From an uncultured bacterium (GTDB taxonomy: Bacteria; Actinomycetota; Coriobacteriia; Coriobacteriales; Coriobacteriaceae), in assembly GCA_905214105.1 (NCBI GenBank), contig CAJMKK010000002.1, forward strand, positions 1 to 64,000: DNA of 64,000 nucleotides, given 5' to 3'. This document shows positions 33,826 to 46,006 of this stretch, in pieces; the first letter of the stretch is position 1; each line of letters starts with the position of its first letter. A program made the position numbers and the translations under genes. The notes beneath the pieces were generated by a model that was not told the DNA's origin, did not search any database, and saw only the letters and a program-made list of their open reading frames with translations.

Positions 33826-34932
33826 ATGACCATGTTCGCCCGCGATCTTTCCGTCGCGCACTACCGCAGCTTCGATAGCTATCGCCTTGCCCTGGGGGAG
33901 GGCGTGACGATACTTGCGGGACCCAACGCGGCGGGAAAGACCAATCTCATAGAGGCGCTGCAGCTGCTGACGAGCGGCGCCTCGTTTAGGCATCCGACCG
34001 CAGCCGAGCTCGTCCATGATGGCGTGGGCTCGTGCAAGGTCGAGCTGAGGCTCGAGGGCGACGGCCGCGTGCTTGATATGGGATTGAGCGTGGAGGACGG
34101 TAAACGCTCGTTTGGCCGCAACGGCAAGAGATGCTCTGCCGCCGGTGTGCGCGGGGTTCTGCCGAGCGTGCTGTTTTGCCCCGACCATCTGGACATGGTT
34201 AAGCGAGGCGCCAGTGTGCGCCGCGCCGCCCTCGATGACTTTGGCATGCAACTGAGCGCACGCTATGCCGATCTTGCGAGCACCTATGGGCGCTGCGTGA
34301 CTCAACGTAACGCCTTGCTCAAGGAGACCTGGTGCTGCCGCGAGATGCTCGGCGCGTGGAACGATTCGATTGCCCGCGCGGGCTCGGCCCTGCTTGTGCA
34401 CCGGTTGGCCCTGCTCGACCGGCTGGCGGGCCATGTGCGCACTGCCTACGGGCAAGTGGCGTCCGGCGAGGCTGCCAACGTGTCCTATACGTCTACGCTG
34501 GGGGATTTGCCCCAGGTCGAGGATCGCGAAGAGCTGAAGGACTGGGCGTACGAGCGCATGCTGGCTGCGCTTGACGAGCACGCCGACGAGGAAATTCGCC
34601 GCGGCGTGACGTTGGTGGGACCGCATCGCGATGAGATTGAGTTTACCGTGGCGGGTCGTTCCGCCCGTTCATTTGCCAGCCAAGGTCAGCAGCGAACGTT
34701 GGTGCTTGCCTGGAAGGTGGCAGAGGTGGCGGTGGCGCGCGATATCCTGGGCACCGCCCCACTGCTGCTTTTGGACGACGTGATGAGCGAGCTCGACGGC
34801 GAGCGTCGCGGCGCTTTCCTGCGGCTGATCGGCGATGATATCCAGACGGTCATAACCACGACCAACCTGGGGTATTTTACCGACGACCTGCTTGATCGAG
34901 CCAAGGTGGTGAGCATGGGTGAGACGTGCTAA
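33826..34932 (+). CDS. recF: DNA replication/repair protein RecF
   Basis: A 368-residue SMC-like ATPase that loads RecA at gaps. Walker A GPNAAGKTNLIEAL is near residue 35, signature region FASQGQQRTLVLAWKVAE is near 285, and Walker B is in LLLLDDVMSELDGERR. No clear ribosome site is seen, so it probably depends on dnaN translation. The DciA-like gene overlaps its end by 14 bases. Confidence 0.96.
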   Translation: MTMFARDLSVAHYRSFDSYRLALGEGVTILAGPNAAGKTNLIEALQLLTSGASFRHPTAAELVHDGVGSCKVELRLEGDGRVLDMGLSVEDGKRSFGRNGKRCSAAGVRGVLPSVLFCPDHLDMVKRGASVRRAALDDFGMQLSARYADLASTYGRCVTQRNALLKETWCCREMLGAWNDSIARAGSALLVHRLALLDRLAGHVRTAYGQVASGEAANVSYTSTLGDLPQVEDREELKDWAYERMLAALDEHADEEIRRGVTLVGPHRDEIEFTVAGRSARSFASQGQQRTLVLAWKVAEVAVARDILGTAPLLLLDDVMSELDGERRGAFLRLIGDDIQTVITTTNLGYFTDDLLDRAKVVSMGETC

Positions 34933-35482
34933 TTACGAGCGCGAGAGCGAAACGGTCGCCTTCAGTGGGTTTTTGAACGCAGAGCGCCAGCGCATCCTGG
35001 CGGCTGCAACGCCTGAGCGCCGTGCGCAGATGGAGGCCGCCGAGGAGTCGCGCGCGGTCTATCGCGCGTGGAACGCGGTGTGCTCGGGCACGCGCGAGGG
35101 GCGGCATGTGACGGGCTTGCGCTACCTGCCCGAGTCCAATGAGCTGCTGGTATATCTCGATTCGCCCTCGTGGACGCAGGAAATGACGCTGTTGCGCGAG
35201 ATCATTCGCGCGCGCATGGAGCGCGCCGGTGCGCATGTGGACGGCCTGGTGTTCAAAACCACCGCGCCCGGTCACACGCCGCCCGCCGCCAAGGAGCGCC
35301 TGCGCCCGGCCGTGACCGAGCGCTCGCCGGCCCCGCACGCCGACCTAAGTGAGGCCGAGCGCATCGAGATTGAGCGCCAAGTGGCGCCCATCGAAGACCA
35401 AAAACTGCGCGAGGCCCTCGAGAATGCCATGAGAGCCAGTGCCGAGTGGGCCAAGGGCGTGCAAAGCAAAAAAGAGCCTTAA
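34919..35482 (+). CDS. DUF721 / DciA-like protein
   Basis: A 187-residue protein. The central part (about 40-110: AVYRAWNAVCSGTREGRHVTG, LLVYLDSPSWTQEMTLLREII) has the DUF721 pattern shared with DciA, the replicative-helicase operator found in bacteria lacking DnaC or DnaI loaders. The C-terminal 75 residues are Pro/Ala/Glu-rich and probably flexible. It starts at GTG inside recF, forming a dnaN-recF-dciA unit that ends at the terminator below. No DnaC/DnaI gene is seen near dnaB, which fits a DciA role, but this is inference. Confidence 0.75.
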   Translation: MRRANYERESETVAFSGFLNAERQRILAAATPERRAQMEAAEESRAVYRAWNAVCSGTREGRHVTGLRYLPESNELLVYLDSPSWTQEMTLLREIIRARMERAGAHVDGLVFKTTAPGHTPPAAKERLRPAVTERSPAPHADLSEAERIEIERQVAPIEDQKLREALENAMRASAEWAKGVQSKKEP

Positions 35483-35508
35483 ATCGCATCTGGTGGCCTT
35501 GTAGAGCC

Positions 35509-35538
35509 AAATACCCTCGTTCCCGAGGGTATTTTTTT
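35509..35538 (+). terminator. Terminator of the dnaN-recF-DUF721 unit
   Basis: A perfect 10-bp stem AATACCCTCG and complement, with a four-base loop and seven T. Confidence 0.92.
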
Positions 35539-35545
35539 ACGATAA

Positions 35546-37618
<2,073 letters not shown>

Positions 37619-37716
37619 CTTTCCCAGGCACCCCATCTTGCCCTTCAGGATTTCGGGCGCCGCACGCAAGGCGTGCACCCTCATCCTTCAGGGCAACCTG
37701 GGGCACCTGGAAAACC
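37619..37716. repeat. Long imperfect palindrome between gyrB and gyrA
   Basis: An approximately 96-bp inverted repeat. The outer arms TTTCCCAGGCACCCC and GGGGCACCTGGAAAA pair with few mismatches, inner arms TTGCCCT/AGGGCAA and CAGGAT/ATCCTTC continue the pairing, and the tip is GCACGC/GCGTGC. There is no T tract, so a simple terminator is unlikely. It could be an RNA processing or attenuation structure in the gyrBA transcript. Confidence 0.75.
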
Positions 37717-37796
37717 TAGGAGGGTTATCCGGTGTTCTCGGTAGTCCGTCTCCGTGGTAGGGAACTAATGGACCACGCAAACCATGAGGAGGTAAC

Positions 37797-40538
37797 GTGG
37801 CAGACGATATCAACAACAATGAGGGTATGGGCGAGGCCGGCGATGCCGGTATGCCCGACGATCTGAAGCGCCTGCTTGCCCGTGCTGAGCAGGGCGAGGA
37901 CGGCGATCCGGACGCCTATAACCCCGATGCCGATGATGAGGAGGAAGAGGACGACGACGCCGAGCTCGAGGAGAGCTTTGGCGAAGTCGACCGTGGCGCC
38001 TCGGCCGGCGAGGATATCAACGGCGGCCAGCTCCAGATTTCGGAGTTCGGTCGCGAGATGAAGCAGTCGTTTATCGAGTATTCGATGTCGGTCATCACGG
38101 CGCGCGCCCTGCCGGACGTGCGCGACGGCTTAAAGCCGGTGCACCGCCGCATCCTGTACGCGATGAACGAGAGCGGCATCTACCCCAACCGCCCACATAA
38201 GAAGTCGGCCTGGACGGTCGGCGAAGTTATCGGTAAGTACCACCCGCATGGCGACTCCGCGGTCTATGAGGCCATGGTCCGCCTGGCGCAGTGGTTCTCC
38301 ATGCGCACGCCGCTCATCGACGGTCACGGCAACTTCGGCAACATCGACGGCGACGGCGCGGCAGCCATGCGTTACACCGAGAGCCGCCTGGCCAAGCCCG
38401 CCATGGAACTGCTGCGTGACTTGCAGAAGGACACCGTCGACTGGCAGCCCAACTACGACGAATCGCTCGCCGAGCCCGTGGCGCTGCCTGCGCGCTTCCC
38501 CAACCTGCTGGTCAACGGTAGCCAGGGCATCGCCGTCGGCATGGCCACCAACATCGCCCCGCATAACCTTACCGAGGCGATCGAGGCCACCTGCTACCTG
38601 ATCGACAACCCCGACGCCACCGTCGACGAGCTCATGCAGATCATGCCCGGTCCGGACTTCCCCACCGGCGCCATCATCATGGGCAGCGCCGGCATTAAGC
38701 AGAGCTACGAGACCGGCCGCGGCTCCATTACCGTGCGTGCCAAGGCCCACGTGGAATCCACCAAGACCGGCCGCAGCCGCCTGGTCTTTACCGAGATCCC
38801 CTACATGGTCAACAAGGGCACCCTGCAGGAGAAGATCGCCCAGCTCGTCAACGACAAGCGCATCGAGGGCATCTCGGACATGCGCGATGAGTCCAACCAG
38901 AAGGGCATCCGTCTGGTCATCGAGCTCAAGAAGGGCGTCATTCCGCAGGTCGTGCTCAACAACCTGTATAAGTACACCTCGCTGCAGACGACCTTCGGCG
39001 CCAACAACCTGGCGCTTGTCAACGGCGTGCCCAAATGCCTGAGCCTGCGCGAGATGCTGCAGCACTACATCGACCACCAGGTCGACGTCGTCACCCGCCG
39101 CACCCGCTTCGACCTTAAGAAGGCCCAGGCCCGCGCGCATATCCTCGAGGGCTACCTGATGGCCCTTGACCATATCGACGAGGTCATCAGCATTATCCGC
39201 TCCTCGCAGACCGACTCCGAGGCCAGCAGCCGCTTGATCGAGCGCTTTGGCTTTACGCCCGAGCAGACCACGGCCATCCTCGAGATGAAGCTGCGCCGCC
39301 TGACCGGCCTGGAGCGCGACAAGATTCAGGAAGAGCTGGACGGCCTGCGCCGCGCCATCGCCTACTACGAGGACCTGCTGGCACATGAGGAGAAAATCCT
39401 GGGCGTCATCAAGGAAGAGATGCGCGAGATCTCCAAGAAGTTTGGCGACAAGCGCCGCACCGAGATCAGCCAGGTTGAGAAGGACCTGGATGTCGAGGAC
39501 CTCATCGCCGACGAGGACATGGTCGTGACCATCACCCACACCGGCTATGTCAAGCGCATTCCGGTGGCCGCCTACCGTGCCCAAAAGCGCGGCGGCAAGG
39601 GCGTGTCGGGCGTCAACCTCAAAGAGGACGATGTCATCGATGAGATGTTTATCGCGTCCACGCACGAGTACGTGCTGTTCTTCTCGAGCAAGGGCAAGGT
39701 CTATCGCCTGAAGGTGCACGAGCTGCCGGTGGGTACGCGCCAGGCGCGCGGTACCGCGATCGTCAACCTGCTGCCCTTCGAGGAGGGCGAGAAGATCGCG
39801 AGCGTCATCAGCTGCCGCGAGTTCCCTGCCGACGAGTACCTGATGTTTGCCACCAAGAGCGGCATGGTCAAGAAGACCGTAATGAGCGCATATGACCGCA
39901 GCCGCCGCGACGGCCTGATCGCTATCAACCTGCGTGACGACGACGCGCTGCTGAACGTGCGCCGCGTGCGCGAGGGCGACAAGATTATCCTGGCCACCAC
40001 CGCGGGCAAGGCGATCATGTTCTCCGAGGAGCAGGTGCGCGCCACCGGCCGCGACACCAGCGGCGTTCGCGGTATCGGCATGAAGGACGGTGTGAGCGTT
40101 CTGGGCATGGAAGTCACTAACGGCAACGGTGATCTGTTCGTCATCACTGAGCGCGGCTACGGCAAGCGCACGCCGGTCGCGGACTACCCGGAGCAGAATC
40201 GCGGCGGCCAGGGCGTCTACACCATCCAAATGACCGAGCGTAAGGGCAACCTCGCGGCCATGAAGACGGTGGGCCCGCAGCACGAGTTGTTCATCGTGAC
40301 GGAGGGCGCGACGGTCATTCGCGTCAAGACCGATGAGATTAGCCAGACTGGCCGCGCTACCCAGGGCGTCAAGATGATGACCGTCGACGACAACGACCGC
40401 ATCTGCGCCGTAGCCCGCATGACAGCCGCCAAAGAGAAGCCCGAGGGCGAAGCCACAGAAGACGGCTCTGCCCCCGAAGAAACCCCTGTCGATCTAGGCG
40501 ACGACAACGACATGCCAGAAGATCTCCTAGACGAGTAA
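37797..40538 (+). CDS. gyrA: DNA gyrase subunit A
   Basis: A 913-residue gyrase subunit that cuts and religates DNA. An acidic N-terminal extension of about 75 residues (runs of Asp/Glu) precedes the usual start near [19 protein letters not shown]. The quinolone region reads [12 protein letters not shown], so the Ser equivalent to E. coli Ser83 is present and position 87 is Glu. The active Tyr lies in [10 protein letters not shown]. The C-terminal beta-pinwheel carries the GyrA box QKRGGKG, and an acidic tail ends the protein. GTG start after GAGGAGG. Confidence 0.98.
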   Translation: MADDINNNEGMGEAGDAGMPDDLKRLLARAEQGEDGDPDAYNPDADDEEEEDDDAELEESFGEVDRGASAGEDINGGQLQISEFGREMKQSFIEYSMSVITARALPDVRDGLKPVHRRILYAMNESGIYPNRPHKKSAWTVGEVIGKYHPHGDSAVYEAMVRLAQWFSMRTPLIDGHGNFGNIDGDGAAAMRYTESRLAKPAMELLRDLQKDTVDWQPNYDESLAEPVALPARFPNLLVNGSQGIAVGMATNIAPHNLTEAIEATCYLIDNPDATVDELMQIMPGPDFPTGAIIMGSAGIKQSYETGRGSITVRAKAHVESTKTGRSRLVFTEIPYMVNKGTLQEKIAQLVNDKRIEGISDMRDESNQKGIRLVIELKKGVIPQVVLNNLYKYTSLQTTFGANNLALVNGVPKCLSLREMLQHYIDHQVDVVTRRTRFDLKKAQARAHILEGYLMALDHIDEVISIIRSSQTDSEASSRLIERFGFTPEQTTAILEMKLRRLTGLERDKIQEELDGLRRAIAYYEDLLAHEEKILGVIKEEMREISKKFGDKRRTEISQVEKDLDVEDLIADEDMVVTITHTGYVKRIPVAAYRAQKRGGKGVSGVNLKEDDVIDEMFIASTHEYVLFFSSKGKVYRLKVHELPVGTRQARGTAIVNLLPFEEGEKIASVISCREFPADEYLMFATKSGMVKKTVMSAYDRSRRDGLIAINLRDDDALLNVRRVREGDKIILATTAGKAIMFSEEQVRATGRDTSGVRGIGMKDGVSVLGMEVTNGNGDLFVITERGYGKRTPVADYPEQNRGGQGVYTIQMTERKGNLAAMKTVGPQHELFIVTEGATVIRVKTDEISQTGRATQGVKMMTVDDNDRICAVARMTAAKEKPEGEATEDGSAPEETPVDLGDDNDMPEDLLDE

Positions 40539-40579
40539 GAGGCCCTAGCTGGTAAAAAAATATCAGACCCCATATATCG

Positions 40580-40612
40580 GCGGTCGGCGCACTGCGCGCC
40601 GACCGCTTTTTT
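40580..40612 (+). terminator. Terminator of gyrBA
   Basis: A perfect 11-bp stem GCGGTCGGCGC and complement, followed by six T. The T tract is also the outermost part of the large palindrome that follows. Confidence 0.93.
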
Positions 40613-40792
40613 GAAAACCTTTGAACCCCACGTCGGCCCCGGCTGCCCGGCGGCATGCGAAGTCGATCGCGAGTTCCGCACGAGCCGGAGAGCACTTAAT
40701 GTGCTCTCCGTGCGAGCAGGACTGTCCGAGCAGGCGACTTCGCATGCCGCCGGGCAGTCGGGGGCGACACCCCTCAAAGATTTTCAAAAAAG
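40606..40792. repeat. Very long imperfect palindrome between gyrA and tRNA-Ile
   Basis: About 187 bp. The outermost 19-base arms (40606-40624 and 40774-40792) match at 18 positions. Next come GC-rich arms that include 23 consecutive paired bases from CTGCCCGG to GAAGTCG. The centre is GGAGAGCAC/GTGCTCTCC with loop TTAAT. It ends four bases before the tRNA promoter. The transcribed RNA would be an almost unbroken hairpin. Nature unknown. Confidence 0.85.
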
Positions 40793-40795
40793 TTG

Positions 40796-40825
40796 TTGAC
40801 GCGCGCGTAACGACTCGTCTAATAT
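40796..40825 (+). promoter_or_regulatory. Promoter of the tRNA cluster
   Basis: TTGACG and TAATAT are separated by 18 bases, with the -10 ending 15 bases before tRNA-Ile. Confidence 0.8.
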
Positions 40826-40839
40826 ATCCCTTGCGCGAT

Positions 40840-40916
40840 GGACCTGTAGCTCAGTTGGTTAGAGCGTCCGGCTGATAACCGGGAGGTCACAAGTTCGAAT
40901 CTTGTCAGGTCCACCA
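40840..40916 (+). tRNA. tRNA-Ile (anticodon GAT), copy 1
   Basis: A 77-base tRNA with acceptor GGACCTG/CAGGTCC, anticodon loop CTGATAA and encoded CCA. Identical to the second copy 224 bases downstream. Its own terminator follows. Confidence 0.97.
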
Positions 40917-40927
40917 CTTTCTTTCGC

Positions 40928-40973
40928 AATAAACACCCCAGCGAGAGCCGAGTCGCCGCTGGGGTGTTTATTA
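40928..40973 (+). terminator. Terminator after the first tRNA-Ile
   Basis: A 14-bp stem TAAACACCCCAGCG and complement. It separates the first tRNA-Ile from tRNA-Ala; the A/T ends would suit either strand. Confidence 0.75.
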
Positions 40974-40983
40974 CTGTCTCCGT

Positions 40984-41059
40984 GGGGGTTTAGCTCAGCT
41001 GGGAGAGCGCGGGCTTTGCAAGCCTGAGGTCAGGGGTTCGATCCCCCTAACCTCCACCA
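40984..41059 (+). tRNA. tRNA-Ala (anticodon TGC)
   Basis: A 76-base tRNA with acceptor GGGGGTT/AACCTCC (one G-U pair), anticodon TGC and encoded CCA. Four bases separate it from the second tRNA-Ile. Confidence 0.97.
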
Positions 41060-41063
41060 TGAT

Positions 41064-41140
41064 GGACCTGTAGCTCAGTTGGTTAGAGCGTCCGGCTGAT
41101 AACCGGGAGGTCACAAGTTCGAATCTTGTCAGGTCCACCA
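41064..41140 (+). tRNA. tRNA-Ile (anticodon GAT), copy 2
   Basis: Base-for-base identical to the first tRNA-Ile in this window. Ala-Ile neighbours usually occur in rRNA operon spacers, but no rRNA is present here. Confidence 0.97.
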
Positions 41141-41152
41141 TCAAAACTGTGA

Positions 41153-41185
41153 AGAGCCTTGGGGCGTTGCCTCAGGGCTTTTTTC
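41153..41185 (+). terminator. Terminator of the tRNA cluster
   Basis: An imperfect stem AGCCTTGGGGC/GCCTCAGGGCT followed by six T. Confidence 0.8.
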
Positions 41186-41298
41186 TTGTCTGCGATAAAT
41201 CTCATTTTGGTTTTGTGTGCTGTGCGAAAGATTGGGTAGTATAGCTATTCAATGCGGCGGGCTGCCGCGTGTTAACCGCTACGTACCGGAGGTGTTCC

Positions 41299-41799
41299 AT
41301 GGTTCGTGTCGACATAGAGACCATCGTCATGGCCGCCGGTCCCGTGCCATCGCTTATCGTGCTTCGCGAGCGCTGCAGCAAATCGGACTCGCCCGCGCCG
41401 CTGCGTTCCCTTTCCATTCAGACTGGTTCGTTTGAAGCTGCTGCCATCAGCCGCGGCATCGATAGCGGTCGCGCCGAGCGCCCGATTACCCATGACCTGT
41501 TGCTCGATACCGTTGACGCCTTGGGCGCCAAGCTCGAGCGCATCGAGATCGTTCGCGCCGAGCCGCCGGTGTTTTACGCGACGATTGTCGTACTGGCCGA
41601 TGGTGACGAGCGCAAGATCGATGCCCGCCCCAGCGATGCCATCGCCCTTGCCGTGCGCAGCAATGCTCCCATGTTTGTGGAGGACGACATCATGAATCGC
41701 CTGGGCACCGTTTCTACCCATGCCGAGGAAGTCGACGACGAGCAGGAGTTCGAGAAGTTCGACGAGTTCGTCCATACGCTCTCCCCCGATGACTTCTAA
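41299..41799 (+). CDS. Bifunctional nuclease (BFN/DUF151) family protein
   Basis: A 166-residue protein of the DUF151 fold, described in other organisms as a nuclease with DNase and RNase activity. Family features are RVDIETIVM at the start, the YATIVV strand and the RPSDAIALAVRSNAPMFVEDD segment. An acidic tail follows. The ATG has GGAGG six bases upstream; the frame extends ten codons further without a site. The next gene starts directly at its stop. Confidence 0.88.
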   Translation: MVRVDIETIVMAAGPVPSLIVLRERCSKSDSPAPLRSLSIQTGSFEAAAISRGIDSGRAERPITHDLLLDTVDALGAKLERIEIVRAEPPVFYATIVVLADGDERKIDARPSDAIALAVRSNAPMFVEDDIMNRLGTVSTHAEEVDDEQEFEKFDEFVHTLSPDDF

Positions 41800-42189
41800 A
41801 TGCGGGGCGTCCAGGTTGCGGAGCGTTCGCTGATGGCCGGTGGCATGTCGGCTGAGGCGGCCGCCATCGCGCGTGAAGCCCAGATGCGCTCGGAAGCATC
41901 CGAGGCGGCCCGCCTCGCCTATGTGACACAGGCCCGTACGCTTCGCGAGCGCCGCGGCTCGTTTATCAAGATGGTTGTCATCTCCGCCCTTGTCGCGGCA
42001 ATCTGCTCGCGCCTTCGTGGTACAGTTGGTGCGCTTGGGTTTTCGATCTCTACGGGCCTGGTGATCTGGGGCGTGGTCGACGCGGTAATGCTGACCAGTC
42101 AGATCAAGGTGCTCGACAAGCGTGCGGTGGATATGATGCACGCCCGCGACGCTGCCGCCAAGATCGCTGCTGAGGCACAAGAACTGTAA
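41800..42189 (+). CDS. Small membrane protein, function unknown
   Basis: A 129-residue protein with an Ala/Glu/Arg-rich helical N-terminal part and two membrane segments at about 58-70 and 77-97, then another charged helix. The ATG adjoins the stop of the BFN gene, so it is probably coupled; an ATG 11 codons later is an alternative start. I recognise no family. Confidence 0.65.
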   Translation: MRGVQVAERSLMAGGMSAEAAAIAREAQMRSEASEAARLAYVTQARTLRERRGSFIKMVVISALVAAICSRLRGTVGALGFSISTGLVIWGVVDAVMLTSQIKVLDKRAVDMMHARDAAAKIAAEAQEL

Positions 42190-42219
42190 CGACGCCGGAC
42201 TCGATGGGAAGGTCTAAAG

Positions 42220-42669
42220 ATGGCACAGGATATGCAGGACGCCGGTAACGTCTCCGCCGAGCTCGACGCCATGGTGTGCGATCTGATTGGCGCCTTCTTG
42301 GACGACCTGGCCGCGGGCGAGAACCCGGGCGTGGTTGTGGCAATTGAGGACGCCGCTTCCAACCGTTATCTGGCCGCACTCGACGAAGATGGCGAGGAGG
42401 CATGCCTGGAGGCTGCCACCAACTTTATCTCCGAGCACAAGATGGGTCTTAAGGACGAGGGCCTGGGCCGTATCGCCCGCTATGCCATCGGCTACACCGG
42501 CTGCGTCGAGATTGACGGCGGCTATCACGATGCTCTGCTCGTGAGCTTCTTCGAAACCACGCTCGAGAGCGGTTTTTCGGCATACGTGCTGTATGAGGGC
42601 ATGGGTGCCGGCGATGGTTTTATGTGGAGCGACCCTGAACCTGCAGGTGAGGAAACCCCTCTTATCTAA
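42220..42669 (+). CDS. Conserved-looking acidic protein, function unknown
   Basis: A 149-residue soluble acidic protein without cysteine clusters or transmembrane segments. The composition (mixed alpha/beta, VVVAIEDAASNRYLAALDEDG) and a good ribosome site GGAAGG suggest a real gene. It lies between the membrane protein and typA, in the same direction. No domain recognised. Confidence 0.65.
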   Translation: MAQDMQDAGNVSAELDAMVCDLIGAFLDDLAAGENPGVVVAIEDAASNRYLAALDEDGEEACLEAATNFISEHKMGLKDEGLGRIARYAIGYTGCVEIDGGYHDALLVSFFETTLESGFSAYVLYEGMGAGDGFMWSDPEPAGEETPLI

Positions 42670-42786
42670 AATCGCTAAAATAAACGAGTTTTCGGTAAAA
42701 GGCTCAATATTCCCGCTGAGCGTTGTATCGCTGGGCGGGTCGCATACGCGTGCCGTTTGTATATGGATAGAAGATAGGGGAACTAC

Positions 42787-44625
<1,839 letters not shown>

Positions 44626-44652
44626 GCGCTGGGGCTTATAGCGTCTAACAAG

Positions 44653-44687
44653 AAAGGGCGCCGACCGAGATGGTCGGCGCCCTTTTT
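44653..44687 (+). terminator. Terminator of typA
   Basis: A 14-bp stem AAAGGGCGCCGACC and complement, with a short loop and T-run. Confidence 0.93.
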
Positions 44688-44748
44688 GGTGCAAGGGGGA
44701 CAGGTTCGCTTGCACCACCACAAAGGTGCCTGTCCCCTTTGTGGTGGT
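44688..44748. repeat. Set of three competing inverted repeats
   Basis: Three arm pairs overlap: GGTGCAAG/CTTGCACC (44688/44709), GGGGACAGG/CCTGTCCCC (44696/44729) and ACCACCACAAAG/CTTTGTGGTGGT (44714/44737). The first two interlock, so they cannot form together in a simple fold. It lies between convergent genes. Confidence 0.7.
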
Positions 44749-44754
44749 TGGCGG

Positions 44755-45900
44755 CTAGGCGGTGGGGAGTTCCGGCGTATTAGCCGGCTGTTGCGACTTG
44801 AGGTGAGCGTTGCGCCAGATGATCTGGATAACATAGCCGAGCGTGAAGACAAAGGCCACGCCGCTGATGAAATCGCCTACGAGGGGGATTGCCGTAAGTG
44901 CACCTGCGATCACGCCGCCGGCGGCCGCCATGGCGTAGCGGTTCTGGCTGTGTCCGACCATGCGCGCGATCGCGCACCCTGCAAAGGCACTCGACACCAG
45001 CGCGATGCCAATAACACCGCACATGAGGGCTCCGGCAAGCGACAGACCAGCGATAGAGATAATTAGCAGTAGGACGGCGGGGACGATAGCAATCGTGCCC
45101 AGAAGACCGCTCACCCACAGGGGCATGGGGCGCTGGTGGAGCATGCCGGCGGCGCTGACGGTTGCGCGCGGAAAGACGAGTTCGAGCAGTAGGGCGACAA
45201 AGCAGGCCGAGAGTGCCGCGGCGACGATACCGCCGATGACATCGTTAACGGTGGAAGTATCCTCGCTCTCGGTGCGGTCGATCTTGAGCGCGCCGACCTC
45301 GGCTCCCGCGGCGCGCTCGGGGTCCTCGGAGACGTGCGCGTTCACGGTGCCGGTGATGTGGGCGTTCTTGCCCAGGATGAGCTTATCGGCCCAAACCTCG
45401 ACATCGCCCTCGACGGTGCCATCGATAGTCACCGTATCGCCCGCAAGCGCTGCCGACTTGGTAGAGCCGCGCAGGGCAACTGTCTCGCCTATCGCATAGA
45501 AACAGTTGGCGGTGCTGTCGGAATTGAGCACGACATGCTGGCCGGCAACGGTCACGCTGCCATCAACCGTAGTCTTGGCAATGTCGATGGTGCGCGCCGC
45601 CAAGCGTACGGCGCCGCCCACCGTGCAGTCGCGGATGGAGAGGCTCTCGCCTGCTGCAATTATGTCGCGGCCGATGGACGCATCGTCCAAGTTGAGGGCC
45701 TGACCTGCCCAGTACAGGTCACCTTCGACGCCGGACGAATTGGCGTCATTGTCGGTCGCAAGTACGTTGCCTGCGGTGTCTGTGCCGGCGAACGACGCCG
45801 TGGGAAGTGCGGTGACCGCTAGGGCGACGAGTGCGAATAGGATCGTGATGCGGCCCCACGCTTTACGGCGCTGGGTCGACGGGAATTGATTACAGGGCAT
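44755..45900 (-). CDS. Bactofilin-like beta-helix protein with polytopic C-terminal membrane domain
   Basis: A 381-residue protein. A signal peptide or N-terminal anchor (ILFALVALAVTALPTASFA) is followed by about 150 residues of repeated short beta strands (RDIIAAGESLSIRDCTVGG, TIDIAKTTVDGSVTVAG, TVEGDVEVWADKLILG), a pattern shared with bactofilin (DUF583) beta-helices. Four or five membrane segments occupy about 220-365. Bactofilins are normally cytoplasmic scaffolds, whereas this domain would lie outside. The ATG before PCNQFPS has an AAGGA site. Function unknown. Confidence 0.75.
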   Translation of the reverse strand: MPCNQFPSTQRRKAWGRITILFALVALAVTALPTASFAGTDTAGNVLATDNDANSSGVEGDLYWAGQALNLDDASIGRDIIAAGESLSIRDCTVGGAVRLAARTIDIAKTTVDGSVTVAGQHVVLNSDSTANCFYAIGETVALRGSTKSAALAGDTVTIDGTVEGDVEVWADKLILGKNAHITGTVNAHVSEDPERAAGAEVGALKIDRTESEDTSTVNDVIGGIVAAALSACFVALLLELVFPRATVSAAGMLHQRPMPLWVSGLLGTIAIVPAVLLLIISIAGLSLAGALMCGVIGIALVSSAFAGCAIARMVGHSQNRYAMAAAGGVIAGALTAIPLVGDFISGVAFVFTLGYVIQIIWRNAHLKSQQPANTPELPTA

Positions 45901-46006
45901 AGTGAATCCTTCGTCAGATGCTCGACATACACCTAACAGGGTACCCAACGCGTGGGCGCTCTAAAAGAACCTCTCGGTTGCATTTCGAAGGGTCGTGCCG
46001 TGCTGT

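Noticed and set aside
38130..40283. 717-codon frame antisense to gyrA
   Set aside because: It has no ribosome site, and its Val/Leu/Asp/His-rich composition is typical of antisense to GC-rich codons. gyrA on the plus strand is certain.
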